Positions 45,275-54,208 of a stretch of DNA of 64,000 bases are shown here, piece after piece. Source of the DNA: Rhizobium sp. 18065. Its GTDB lineage: Bacteria > Pseudomonadota > Alphaproteobacteria > Rhizobiales > Rhizobiaceae. Position numbers and translations under genes: made by a program. The notes under the pieces are model-generated. The model was not told where the DNA came from and did not search any database. It saw only the letters and a list, made by a program, of their open reading frames with translations. The stretch lies in assembly GCF_902706095.1 (NCBI RefSeq), contig NZ_CACSJP010000010.1:1-64000 (forward strand). Reading direction: 5' to 3'. Every line of letters begins with the position of its first letter. The first letter of the stretch is position 1.

Positions 45275-47035
45275 TCAGCGCTGATCCGTAGACCGTGGCA
45301 TTGGGGCGATACGTGTCGCTCGCTCTATCGACCGACCGAGGACGCCGAGGAATATGGCGAGGAAATCCTGAAGGTTCTTGTGTTCGGAAAGGCTGAGGTC
45401 ACCGAATTCCCACGCCAAAACCCGGTAGACCCGCAGCCTTTCGGCGGGGACCCAGGTGAGTGCTTGGTCGCTGCCCTGGCGAAGCCGGTACCAGTCCACG
45501 ACGAGTTGCAGGAGAGGCGAGGCGTTCAGGCTGGCGGGGTCCAGATCATGCGCTTTCGCCCAATCGTCAAGGATTGTGTACCTGCTCTCGTTGTCAGTCG
45601 TCGCATTCTGGGCCTCGCGCGGCGGCTCAATTTGCAGCGGCTTGCCAAGCAACAAGCGGCAGAGGTCAGCCAGCGATGCATGAAGGGCAAGCTCGCGCAG
45701 CTCCTCTGGCCAGTCGTTGGGTAGATAGCGACTGACGACCAGCGCGTGCATGTGCCGGTTGAGAAATTCTCCGTAGTTCCGCGCTTCCAGTGCCGGTTCC
45801 GGTGTCGCGCCGGGTTTGCTGGTTTCGGCCCGGTAGAGATCGAGCAGGTCGGGATCAAGGGGCAACGAGGCCAGGGATATGGTCTCGATCTCGGGCGTAT
45901 CTCTGTCTGCGCGGACAATCGTGTAGCCGGCTGGAAATGCGACAAGCGACGGGACCGCGATGTTTGTCAGGCCCTGCGAGCCGATTGCCCAATCGGACCG
46001 AGCCGCTACGTGGAGATGGCCGCTGAAATGCAGTTTGAGGCCGGCCCGGACAAGCGTTTCGGCAACAGCCTTAACCGGCGTTCTCCTTGCAATGTCGGTC
46101 ATGCCGAACAGCGCTTCCTCGCTGTTGGACGTATCCTCAAACGGATCGAGTACAGGATAATGGGAAAACGCCAGCAGGCGCTTGCCAAGCTTGTCAGCAC
46201 GCGCGAACACATCGGCAATCCAGTCGATCAGGTGCGGCTTGACGCGCAGCAGGGCGTTCCAGCCGGCGTTGGAACTGTCGAGGAAGGCTTTCTTGCGGGC
46301 GATGTCGCGATTGCCATTGCGCGGCTCGAAGACATTGGCATCGAGCATCAACAGCCACAGACCCTCCACCGGCTCGACCAGATAGGAGGCATCGACAAGC
46401 CGGTGGGTGGTCAAGCCATCGGCGGAATGGAGGTCATGCTGGCGCAGCTCAAAGTCATCCGATATGCCGAATGGCGTCTCCCAGTGACGATAGGCGGCGT
46501 TTCGGGTGAGGCCGAATTCGGCCATCGGCAGCAAGCCGGCCGGCATGCCGTCGCAGTACATCCTGGGTGTGACGACCGGCTGACCGGGATCCAGTGCCGC
46601 GATCTCGGCATCGCTGCTGACAAGGGTCGTGCCACCAGACGCGTTGAGATACCGCGTGCTCTGGTGCTTGCCGAGGGGGCCAAAGACATCGTGGTTTCCA
46701 GGGATCGCGTAGAACGACACGTTGTGCCGGTCGCGCCAGTGCCGCAGCAGGCGAGCAACGCTTTCGGTGGTAATCCTCTGCCCGTCATCGGTATAGTCAC
46801 CGAGGAGGACGACGTGGCGAATGCCCCTTGAGCAAACATCCTCCAGTGCGGCTGGCAGAGCGGCAAAGCTTTCGTTGAAGACCCTGGTCGAGCGGGCGGT
46901 GTCGGCCCAACTGCGAACCGTCAGTCTCCTGCCGCCGACCGTGACGCCATCGACGTCATAATTGCCTTCGATATCGTGAAAATGAGCATCGGCAATGATC
47001 GCGACTGCCGGTATTTCAGGGCCGAGCCTCGGCAC
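45275..47035 (-). CDS. Calcineurin-like metallophosphoesterase
   Basis: A 586-residue protein. The metallophosphoesterase core shows D16/H18 (IADAHFHD), D80 (LLGDYTDDG), N114-H115-D116 (GNHD), then SHYPV and SGHLH. The C-terminal ~230 residues are an unassigned extension. GTG 47035 lies 6 nt after the methyltransferase stop. Class III phosphodiesterases (CpdA) share this fold, so a cAMP-degrading role is possible next to cyclases, but many other substrates fit. Confidence 0.83.
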   Translation of the reverse strand: MPRLGPEIPAVAIIADAHFHDIEGNYDVDGVTVGGRRLTVRSWADTARSTRVFNESFAALPAALEDVCSRGIRHVVLLGDYTDDGQRITTESVARLLRHWRDRHNVSFYAIPGNHDVFGPLGKHQSTRYLNASGGTTLVSSDAEIAALDPGQPVVTPRMYCDGMPAGLLPMAEFGLTRNAAYRHWETPFGISDDFELRQHDLHSADGLTTHRLVDASYLVEPVEGLWLLMLDANVFEPRNGNRDIARKKAFLDSSNAGWNALLRVKPHLIDWIADVFARADKLGKRLLAFSHYPVLDPFEDTSNSEEALFGMTDIARRTPVKAVAETLVRAGLKLHFSGHLHVAARSDWAIGSQGLTNIAVPSLVAFPAGYTIVRADRDTPEIETISLASLPLDPDLLDLYRAETSKPGATPEPALEARNYGEFLNRHMHALVVSRYLPNDWPEELRELALHASLADLCRLLLGKPLQIEPPREAQNATTDNESRYTILDDWAKAHDLDPASLNASPLLQLVVDWYRLRQGSDQALTWVPAERLRVYRVLAWEFGDLSLSEHKNLQDFLAIFLGVLGRSIERATRIAPMPRSTDQR

Positions 47036-47041
47036 GACCGG

Positions 47042-47527
47042 TCAGGCCGTCCTGCGATAGAGGAAATAGCGGTCGGGATCGACGGTCGATGGAATTGGCA
47101 AGGGTGCCAGGGACGGATGCTCCAGCGGCAGGCCGCTGATCGCAACGCCATCCGGCGCAAGGACAGCGCTGACGATGTCGGGTAGCCAGGTGAGGGTGAT
47201 GGCATCCTTGTCGGGATAGCCGGTGCCGATGTCTGCATGAACGAGGGCCGCACCCTGTCCAGCAAAGGCTCTTGCGGTTTCACCGATTTCGCCGATTACC
47301 AGGTTTTCAGGTTCCGGCGTGGAGGATGAATGGGCGCCGAGCGCGCGATCGAACGCGATGATCCGCCGTCCGGGAAAGCGGTCGCGCAGATGGTCGAACG
47401 TCCGGCCGTTGCCAAGGCCGATCTCGAGGATGGTCCCTGTCGGCAAGAGGGGAACGTTATCGCGGACGTGATCGATGATATCGCGCTGTGCCGACATCCG
47501 GCGAATGAAACTGTCCAAACGGCTCAT
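47042..47527 (-). CDS. SAM-dependent methyltransferase
   Basis: A 161-residue short class I methyltransferase. The SAM-binding motif is ILEIGLGNGRTFDHL, with an acidic second strand IIAFDRAL. Resembles the Methyltransf_17 family. Sits between the phosphoesterase (6 nt) and the nucleotide-sugar dehydrogenase (36 nt) on one strand. May methylate a sugar or small metabolite; substrate not readable. Confidence 0.8.
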   Translation of the reverse strand: MSRLDSFIRRMSAQRDIIDHVRDNVPLLPTGTILEIGLGNGRTFDHLRDRFPGRRIIAFDRALGAHSSSTPEPENLVIGEIGETARAFAGQGAALVHADIGTGYPDKDAITLTWLPDIVSAVLAPDGVAISGLPLEHPSLAPLPIPSTVDPDRYFLYRRTA

Positions 47528-47563
47528 GAAATTGGCCTATCATTGTCGGTACCGACCGGCACC

Positions 47564-48907
47564 TTATGCCTTGACGATATTGTCGCCATAGATCTTCAAC
47601 CGTGAAAATACATTTCGGGTGTCGATGATCAATGGGCTCCACTTGGCGAGTGCGGCGTAGTCGATGCTGTCATGATCGGTTGCGATCAACACCGCGTCGA
47701 AGCTCCGGATGCGTTCTTCGTCCCACTCGACCGAAGCGCGCCCCATGAGCATGCTGTATTCGCGCGTCGATGGAATTTCAGCGACATGCGGATCGTGGTA
47801 ACAAACCGTGCCCTTGCGCTCCTCGATCAGCGTCATCAGCTTCAGCGAAGGGCTCTCGCGAATGTCGGGCACATTCTTCTTGTAGGCGAGGCCGACAACC
47901 AGAATTTTCGACCGGCTCAGTGCCTTGCCAAGTCGGATATCCAGCGCTTCCGCCAGCTTCTCGACGATGTGGCGCGGCATGGCAGAGTTGATTTCGCCGG
48001 CAAGCTCGATGAAACGGGTCGGGAGTTCGTATTTGCGCGAGACCCATGTCAGGTAGAAGGGGTCGATCGGGATGCAATGGCCGCCAAGGCCCGGGCCGGG
48101 ATAGAAGGGCATGTAGCCAAACGGCTTGGTGCTTGCCGCGTCGATGACTTCCCACACGTCGATGCCCATGGCGTCGTAGATGATCTTGAGTTCGTTGACC
48201 AAGGCGATGTTGACGGCGCGAAAGACATTTTCCGTCAGCTTCACGGCTTCTGCGGTGGCAGTCGATGATACGGGCACGACCGTCTTGACCACAGCGCCGT
48301 AGAAGCTCTTTACCAGCGAGGTGGCGTGCTCGCCATCGCCGGCGACGACTTTCGGGATGGTCGATGTCTGGAAATGTCGATTGCCCGGATCTTCGCGCTC
48401 CGGCGAAAACCCGAGGAAGAAGTCCTGCCCGGATTTCAAGCCGCCGGCCTCGAGCGTCTGCCTGACCAGTCCGTCCGTCGTGCCGGGATAGGTGGTCGAT
48501 TCCAGCACAATCAGCTGGCCGGGGCGCAGGGTGCGGGCGATCTCTTCGCATGTCTTTCGGACATAGGACATGTCCGGGTCGCGGTGATGGGTCAGGGGCG
48601 TTGGGACGCAAATTGCAATGACGTCGCAACTGCCCAGCTGGGAGAAGTCGGATGTCGCCGCAAACCGGCCCGCCTTGCACTCCTCGCCGAGGATATCGTC
48701 GGGAACGGCCTCGATGTAACTGCGGCCTGCCTCGATCGAGATGATCTTCGTTGGATCGATGTCGAAGCCGGTGACCGGGAAGCCGGCCCTGGAGGCCGTG
48801 ATCGCGAGCGGGAGGCCGACGTAACCCAGTCCGATGACGCCTACCCGCGCGCTGCGTGACTGGATGTGCTGCAGCAGCATCTCGTAGGAATGCAAAGGTG
48901 TTGGCAT
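47564..48907 (-). CDS. Nucleotide-sugar dehydrogenase (UDP-ManNAcA/UDP-GlcA type)
   Basis: A 447-residue enzyme making a UDP-uronic acid by double oxidation at C6. N-terminal Rossmann GLGYVGLP (26-33), central helix VKLTENVFRAVNIAL with the catalytic K223, and active-site C278 in GLGGHCIPIDPFY. Closest in style to WecC/TviB/WbpA. ATG 48907 follows GGAG; GTG 48922 is in frame but weaker. Provides activated uronate for the surrounding glycosyltransferases. Confidence 0.9.
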   Translation of the reverse strand: MPTPLHSYEMLLQHIQSRSARVGVIGLGYVGLPLAITASRAGFPVTGFDIDPTKIISIEAGRSYIEAVPDDILGEECKAGRFAATSDFSQLGSCDVIAICVPTPLTHHRDPDMSYVRKTCEEIARTLRPGQLIVLESTTYPGTTDGLVRQTLEAGGLKSGQDFFLGFSPEREDPGNRHFQTSTIPKVVAGDGEHATSLVKSFYGAVVKTVVPVSSTATAEAVKLTENVFRAVNIALVNELKIIYDAMGIDVWEVIDAASTKPFGYMPFYPGPGLGGHCIPIDPFYLTWVSRKYELPTRFIELAGEINSAMPRHIVEKLAEALDIRLGKALSRSKILVVGLAYKKNVPDIRESPSLKLMTLIEERKGTVCYHDPHVAEIPSTREYSMLMGRASVEWDEERIRSFDAVLIATDHDSIDYAALAKWSPLIIDTRNVFSRLKIYGDNIVKA

Positions 48908-49086
48908 CGGTACTCCGTGCACTTATACAAGATCGGCACGTCCAGATGGGAGAGTTTAGCCTGCATGTCAAGTCTGGTTGAGGCGCGCGCGTATGACGCG
49001 AACTTGCTGTGTCGCCAGCTGTTTTTTGCGCACCGCCGATGTGTCAAGTCCGCGGTGGGAAGCCCTTCGGTGGCTGGGCGGACGTC

Positions 49087-50184
49087 ATGAAAATCGCCTT
49101 CTATTCTCCACTGAAATCGCCGGATCACCCGGTTCCTTCGGGTGATCGTCTGATGGCGCGCCAGTTGATCGCCTGTCTGAAGCTTTGCGGTCACAGCGTG
49201 GAAGTCGTCTCGGATCTGCGGGCCTTCATCGCCGACCATGGCGATCGAGACGGGCGCGACGCGCTGCTGAAAAATGCCGGAGCAGAGGCCGCACGTCTTC
49301 GTGAGCAGTGGCGTCAACGGGGCGTACCGGATCTGTGGTTCTGCTATCATCCTTACTACAAGTCGCCGGACCTTCTTGGCCCTGACCTGTGTGCGGAGTT
49401 CAGGCTTCCCCATGTCACCGTCGAGGCATCCTATTCCCATCGCCGGAATATCGGTGTGTGGAGCGATCTGCAGGCCCGCGTGCTCGATTGCATCCGCCTC
49501 GCTGCGGTGAACATCTCCCTGACCGAACGCGATCGCGCCGGGCTCGTTGCGGCTGCACCAGAGGCGGTGGTCGCGAGCCTCAAGCCCTTCATCGATGCCG
49601 ATGCATTTCTCGGGACTTCTCCCCGACCTGATCCGCTTCGTCTGGTGACTGTGGCGATGATGCGGTCGGGCGACAAGCTGGCCAGCTACAAGGCCCTTGC
49701 CCAGGCGCTCGACCGGATCCGCGATCAGCCATGGAGGCTGTCGGTCGTCGGCGACGGTCCAATGCGCGACGATGTCAGGGCTTTGTTTTCCGGCTTGCCG
49801 GAAGGCCGGATTGAATGGCTCGGCCAACAAGAGCCTGTCGAGATTGCTCGCATTCTCGCGGGCAGCGCACTGTATGTCTGGCCGGGATGCGGCGAAGCCT
49901 ACGGGCTTGCCTATCTGGAAGCGCAGGCGGCCGGTGTGCCGGTGGTCGCCTGGGCGACGGCGGGTGTGCCTGAAGTTGTTGATAACGGCGCGACGGGCAT
50001 TCTGACGGAGCCGGGCGACATAGATGCGTATGCTGCGGCCATAGCAAGCTTGCTGGGGAATGAAGAGGAAAGGCGCCGAATGGCCGGGAATGCGCGTGCC
50101 CGCGTCGTGCGTGATCACTCGCTTGATGCCGCGAGCAAGGCGCTCGATGCCATCCTTCAACACTATTTGGGAGGTCAGTCATGA
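49087..50184 (+). CDS. Glycosyltransferase (GT4-like)
   Basis: A 365-residue GT-B-fold protein. Donor-site motif is GEAYGLAYLEAQAAGVPVVA near residue 275. ATG 49087 gives MKIAFYSPLKSPDHPVPSGD; the open frame upstream to 49009 is not part of the protein. Divergent from the sugar dehydrogenase, with its stop overlapping the next gene by 4 bp (ATGA). Confidence 0.88.
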   Translation: MKIAFYSPLKSPDHPVPSGDRLMARQLIACLKLCGHSVEVVSDLRAFIADHGDRDGRDALLKNAGAEAARLREQWRQRGVPDLWFCYHPYYKSPDLLGPDLCAEFRLPHVTVEASYSHRRNIGVWSDLQARVLDCIRLAAVNISLTERDRAGLVAAAPEAVVASLKPFIDADAFLGTSPRPDPLRLVTVAMMRSGDKLASYKALAQALDRIRDQPWRLSVVGDGPMRDDVRALFSGLPEGRIEWLGQQEPVEIARILAGSALYVWPGCGEAYGLAYLEAQAAGVPVVAWATAGVPEVVDNGATGILTEPGDIDAYAAAIASLLGNEEERRRMAGNARARVVRDHSLDAASKALDAILQHYLGGQS

Positions 50185-50924
50185 TTGGGCAGACAGAAAT
50201 CGATCCGTTGATCGAGGAGCTTGATCGTCGTGCCGATCTTGGCGACCCGCTGCATCTATGGCTTCGGGACGATGATGCAGTCGAGCCAAGCGCGCCACTG
50301 GACTGCCTGCTTCAGCTGACGAACCGTCACCGCGTGCCAGTGCTGCTTGCGGTCATCCCCGCCTTTACCGGCGCCGAGCTACAGCAACGTCTGGCTCTGG
50401 AGATGGCGGTCGAGGTGGCGGTGCATGGTTGGGCTCATGTCAATCATGCGGGTGCGGGTGAGAAAAGCCGTGAGCTGGGGTTGCATCGACCGCTTGCAAC
50501 GGTGCTCGACGAACTTGCGCGGGCGCGCGAGCACCTTGCATCTCTTTACCAGACCCGGTTCCTGCCTATGCTTGTGCCGCCCTGGAACAGGATCGACAGC
50601 GAGATCATCGATAAACTCGGTGGTCTCGGCCTCGAGGCGCTGTCCGTTTACGGGCCTGAAAAATCAGGTCCGCTGACGATGCTGAATACCCATGTGGATA
50701 TCATGGACTGGCGTGGCACGCGCGGCGCGCGCCCGCTGGGTGCCGTGATCGCAGATCTGGTGGCGATGTCGCGAACCCACAAGGGTCCGGTCGGGTTGCT
50801 GACCCATCATCTCGTGCACGATGCGGCGGCCTGGGATTTGCTGGAGATGCTTTTTGCGGCCACGTCAGACCATGCGGGCTGCAGATGGCGATCGGCACGC
50901 GATCTTCTTGCCGATAAAGCCTAG
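50181..50924 (+). CDS. Polysaccharide-deacetylase-like protein
   Basis: A 247-residue (beta/alpha)7-type deacetylase relative. Motifs: LRDDDAVEP near residue 28 (metal/catalytic Asp), VAVHGWAHVNH near 75 (metal His), PPWNR near 130, and GLLTHHLVHD near 210. No signal peptide, so it probably acts on a cytoplasmic glycolipid or nucleotide-linked glycan. Translationally coupled to the glycosyltransferase. Its 3' end faces the cNMP gene, 37 bp away. Confidence 0.82.
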   Translation: MIGQTEIDPLIEELDRRADLGDPLHLWLRDDDAVEPSAPLDCLLQLTNRHRVPVLLAVIPAFTGAELQQRLALEMAVEVAVHGWAHVNHAGAGEKSRELGLHRPLATVLDELARAREHLASLYQTRFLPMLVPPWNRIDSEIIDKLGGLGLEALSVYGPEKSGPLTMLNTHVDIMDWRGTRGARPLGAVIADLVAMSRTHKGPVGLLTHHLVHDAAAWDLLEMLFAATSDHAGCRWRSARDLLADKA

Positions 50925-50961
50925 AGCCGGATCGGGGATGGGCTGTCCAGCAAGTGGCAGA

Positions 50962-51381
50962 TCAGTGGGTGGTCGCCATGCGCTCGCCCAGGATGCGCAT
51001 GGTTTCGGCCATCGTGCGCGGGCAGCTGGCCAGGATCTTGAGGAAGTAGTCCTTGCTGATCCGAAGGGCTTCGACCGGGGTGGCTGCCTTGACCGTCGAG
51101 TTGCGCGGACGATCGCACAGGATGGCGATTTCGCCGACCACGGAACGGCAGCCGACTTCGGCAATCTTGGTTTCGCCAGCGGGACTGTCCATGATGATGT
51201 CCACGGCGCCCGACAGGATGACGTAGGCAGCATCGCCGGCATCGCCCTGGTGGAACAATTCCTGGCCGGTTCCGTAGATGACCCGGTCAGAGGCAAACGC
51301 AAGCAGCTTCAGTTTTCCAGCATCCATGCCGGAAAAGAGAGGTACACCGCGTAACATCTGCACTTCGTCATTCAGGATCAT
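50962..51381 (-). CDS. Cyclic-nucleotide-binding protein, module B
   Basis: A 139-residue stand-alone cNMP domain paralogous to 36310-36783. The binding cassette [17 protein letters not shown] keeps Glu and Arg. ATG 51381 gives MILNDEVQMLRGVPLF, which aligns with [16 protein letters not shown] of module A; a TTG at 51429 would add 16 residues. It follows the second 904-residue ABC-like gene by 48 bp, repeating module A's order. Confidence 0.88.
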   Translation of the reverse strand: MILNDEVQMLRGVPLFSGMDAGKLKLLAFASDRVIYGTGQELFHQGDAGDAAYVILSGAVDIIMDSPAGETKIAEVGCRSVVGEIAILCDRPRNSTVKAATPVEALRISKDYFLKILASCPRTMAETMRILGERMATTH

Positions 51382-51429
51382 CACATTCACCTGCCTCGAA
51401 AAATTGCGTTCCGACTGTCCTACCACCAA

Positions 51430-54144
51430 CTATGCTATCAATTGCTTATAGACCGAACCGTTTTCGACAATTGTCTCGTAAGACCCATCTTCCGCCACAG
51501 TTCTGTCGTTAAAAGCAATAACCCTCTCAAAGTGCTTTGCAAGGGGCGTGTTCGAAAGTACCCAGACCACCGCAGGAGTATCACCATCCTTTGCCAGAAA
51601 GGCAAGGGACGCTTCGACGATCCTGTCTTGAAGATGGTGATCGAGCCCTGAAAGCGGTCGATTGAAGATATAGTAGTCCGACTTGCGGATCAGGGCCCGG
51701 GCAAAACTCAGCTTGAGGCGCTGCGAATGGGAGAGCCGCCGTCCGGCAGCCCCGATATTGTATTCCAGCCCCAGTGCCAGCAGAGCCTGATACAGGCCGG
51801 GCTGAGCCCGCATCAGCGAGGAGCCGATTTCGCGGAGCTGCTTGGCAGCATCGCTGAACCGATGATTGATCTTGCCGAAGATGATATTCTCGATCAGATT
51901 CCCGGACGACAGATAGGCACTCGGGTCATAGCGCTCGATGTATCCACGCAGGGCGTTCGGCAGGTGATCATGGAACCGATGCCGGACCTCGATGATCTTG
52001 CTCATCAAGGCTTCGTCGAGCAGGCCGAAACGGTGTCGAGGCTCGACGTAGAAGAAGCTCAGGCGAATAAGCGCGATGCGGTCTTCGTCTCCGACACTGC
52101 GCATTGACTGGCCGGTCAGCCGTTGCAAACGCTGCTGGTAGGCCGGAATTTCCTCCGGTGTCATGTAGGTCAGGCGTTCGAAGAACGGGTGATCCAGCGG
52201 CAGGTCCTTGAACAGCTCGACCGTGTTTTCCGCAATCGCCATGCCCATCCTGAACAGTGCTTCGCCGAGGCCGCTTTCCTCCATCATGTTGCGGAAATAG
52301 GCGGTCTTGGCGATTGCCTGGATGGCAGAGTCAGAGCTCATCATACCGAAGAACAGATTTTCACCGACCATCGCCTCGGTGTTGTACCGGTCCTCCTCGA
52401 AGGGAATGACAAGACTGTTGAGGTTGCGGCGGTCCAGTTCCTCGCGCAGCCTGCGGCGAAGCTGGACGATATGGGCTGCGAGCGTCGGGTCGCTATCGAC
52501 ATCGATGGTCGAATGCAGGGCGAGTTGAAGGACGTCTTCCGAAAGGTCTACAACCTCCAGAACTTCTCGCATTGCCTCGAAAAGCCCGTCCATGTCCTGT
52601 GCACGGGTAGCACCGATGTCAATCCAGTTGCTGTTCAAGTCGAAATCGGCATTGCCGGATCGTTTTGCTTCGAGAATGTCCCATCTGCGCTTGTCGGCGG
52701 CCGCACCCTTATAGGAGACGGTGGCGGTGGGGGCGTGCTTGAGCCCATAGAGAAGATTGTCCTTCAGCGAGCCGAAGAACAGGTAGGCGTCGGGTGCCGC
52801 ATAGGAGATCCTGCGACCAGTGATCGCTTCCGGCAGCATGAAGATGTCGTCCTCGCCAGCGCTGACCTTGCCGCCCGTCGGCCGCGTGATGCGACCCAGA
52901 GCCTCGGCCAGGGCATCGGCGCCGCTTGCGGCCGTGCCGATGATCGCGACCGTTTCGCCGGGCGATATCTTGATCGATACATGCTCCAGAATTCGCGCAC
53001 CGTTGTCGTCTTCCACCATCAGATTGTTGGTGCTGAGCGGATGGTTCATCGTGCCGATGCTTGACGGTTCGAGAGCCTGAATCTCGGCATCGAGCAACTG
53101 GTCGGCCTCGAACTGCTCGACGACCTGTTCGTATTTGACCTGCACGTCCTGGCGGGCGAGATCCCAGTCGATCAGTTCCTTCAGCGGGCCGGGCAGTTCC
53201 TTGTAGGCATTGATGACGGCGACCAGCTGGCCGACGTCGAGCTTGCCGACAATCGTCAGGTAACCGCCAATGACGTAGAAAAGGAAAGGTGTCACCTGGG
53301 CGAGGAAGTTGTTCAGGAATTTCACCATGAACTTCCACTGGTAGATGTCGTAGCGGATGCGGAAGATGTAGCCGAGCCGCGATGCGATATCGGCACGCTC
53401 GTAGTTGGACGTGTCGAAAGCGTGCACCGTGCCGATGCCATCGACGATCTCGGTGACGCGGCCTGCCAGCTGTCTTGCGCTGATCTGTCGCTCGCGGCCA
53501 AGTTCGATCAGGCGACGGCGCATGCGCGGAATGATGCCGACCTGCACGATGGCCATGGCGAATGCGACAAAGCCGAGCCAGAAATGCTGCATGAAGATGA
53601 AGACCAGGGCCGTCAGTGCCTGACCACCGAGCAGGGCCGGCTGCACAAAGGCATCTGCGGTAAAGCCGCCGAGCGGCTCGACCTCATCCTTCACCATGCT
53701 GGCAATTTCGCCGGCCTTGATGCGCTTGAAATAGTTGGGCGGAAACCGGAGAATCCGGTCGATCAGCTCAAAGCGTATGCGCCGAAGCAGGCGTTCGCCG
53801 AGCCGGCCCTTGTAGGTGTTGATATAGAATTTGAACAGGCCATTGATGATGACGAGCATCAGGAAGGTCAGGCTCAGCGCCATCAAGGACGGCAGGCGTT
53901 CCAGCGGCAGGCCGGGGAAAAGCTCGACATTGCCCCAGAACGGAATGTCCAGGGTCAGGTGCATGAACAGCTGCGTATCGCCAGCCTTGGTGAAACCATC
54001 TCCCTGTATCGGGCCATTGACGATCTGCTTGGGCAGGTCGAAGGCGAGATAATAGGGGATCATCGACAGGGCGACAAACAACAGGATCCAGAGTTGCTGG
54101 CGGCTGGTGTGGTTCCAGATATATCTGGCGAGGTTTGGTTCCAT
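51430..54144 (-). CDS. Pseudo-ABC exporter with expanded, degenerate NBD, module B
   Basis: Also 904 residues and collinear with 36814-39528. The membrane domain (1-330) is strongly conserved (for example DLPKQIVNGPIQG; NGLFKFYINTYKGRLGER). The NBD again lacks catalysis: Walker A position IIGTAASGADAL (401-412), signature LSHSQRL, Walker B YYIFNRPLSGLD (824-835), and VLSNTP where the H-loop should be. DNLLYG-like motifs recur at 462-467, 595-600 and 752-757. Conserved substitutions in both copies mean selected loss, not decay. Located after three glycosyltransferases. Confidence 0.85.
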   Translation of the reverse strand: MEPNLARYIWNHTSRQQLWILLFVALSMIPYYLAFDLPKQIVNGPIQGDGFTKAGDTQLFMHLTLDIPFWGNVELFPGLPLERLPSLMALSLTFLMLVIINGLFKFYINTYKGRLGERLLRRIRFELIDRILRFPPNYFKRIKAGEIASMVKDEVEPLGGFTADAFVQPALLGGQALTALVFIFMQHFWLGFVAFAMAIVQVGIIPRMRRRLIELGRERQISARQLAGRVTEIVDGIGTVHAFDTSNYERADIASRLGYIFRIRYDIYQWKFMVKFLNNFLAQVTPFLFYVIGGYLTIVGKLDVGQLVAVINAYKELPGPLKELIDWDLARQDVQVKYEQVVEQFEADQLLDAEIQALEPSSIGTMNHPLSTNNLMVEDDNGARILEHVSIKISPGETVAIIGTAASGADALAEALGRITRPTGGKVSAGEDDIFMLPEAITGRRISYAAPDAYLFFGSLKDNLLYGLKHAPTATVSYKGAAADKRRWDILEAKRSGNADFDLNSNWIDIGATRAQDMDGLFEAMREVLEVVDLSEDVLQLALHSTIDVDSDPTLAAHIVQLRRRLREELDRRNLNSLVIPFEEDRYNTEAMVGENLFFGMMSSDSAIQAIAKTAYFRNMMEESGLGEALFRMGMAIAENTVELFKDLPLDHPFFERLTYMTPEEIPAYQQRLQRLTGQSMRSVGDEDRIALIRLSFFYVEPRHRFGLLDEALMSKIIEVRHRFHDHLPNALRGYIERYDPSAYLSSGNLIENIIFGKINHRFSDAAKQLREIGSSLMRAQPGLYQALLALGLEYNIGAAGRRLSHSQRLKLSFARALIRKSDYYIFNRPLSGLDHHLQDRIVEASLAFLAKDGDTPAVVWVLSNTPLAKHFERVIAFNDRTVAEDGSYETIVENGSVYKQLIA

Positions 54145-54208
54145 GGAAAACTTCTATGCGTTTTTTCAGGCTGCAGCTATCCAGGGACAGGCTGAGGGGT
54201 CTTTAGCA

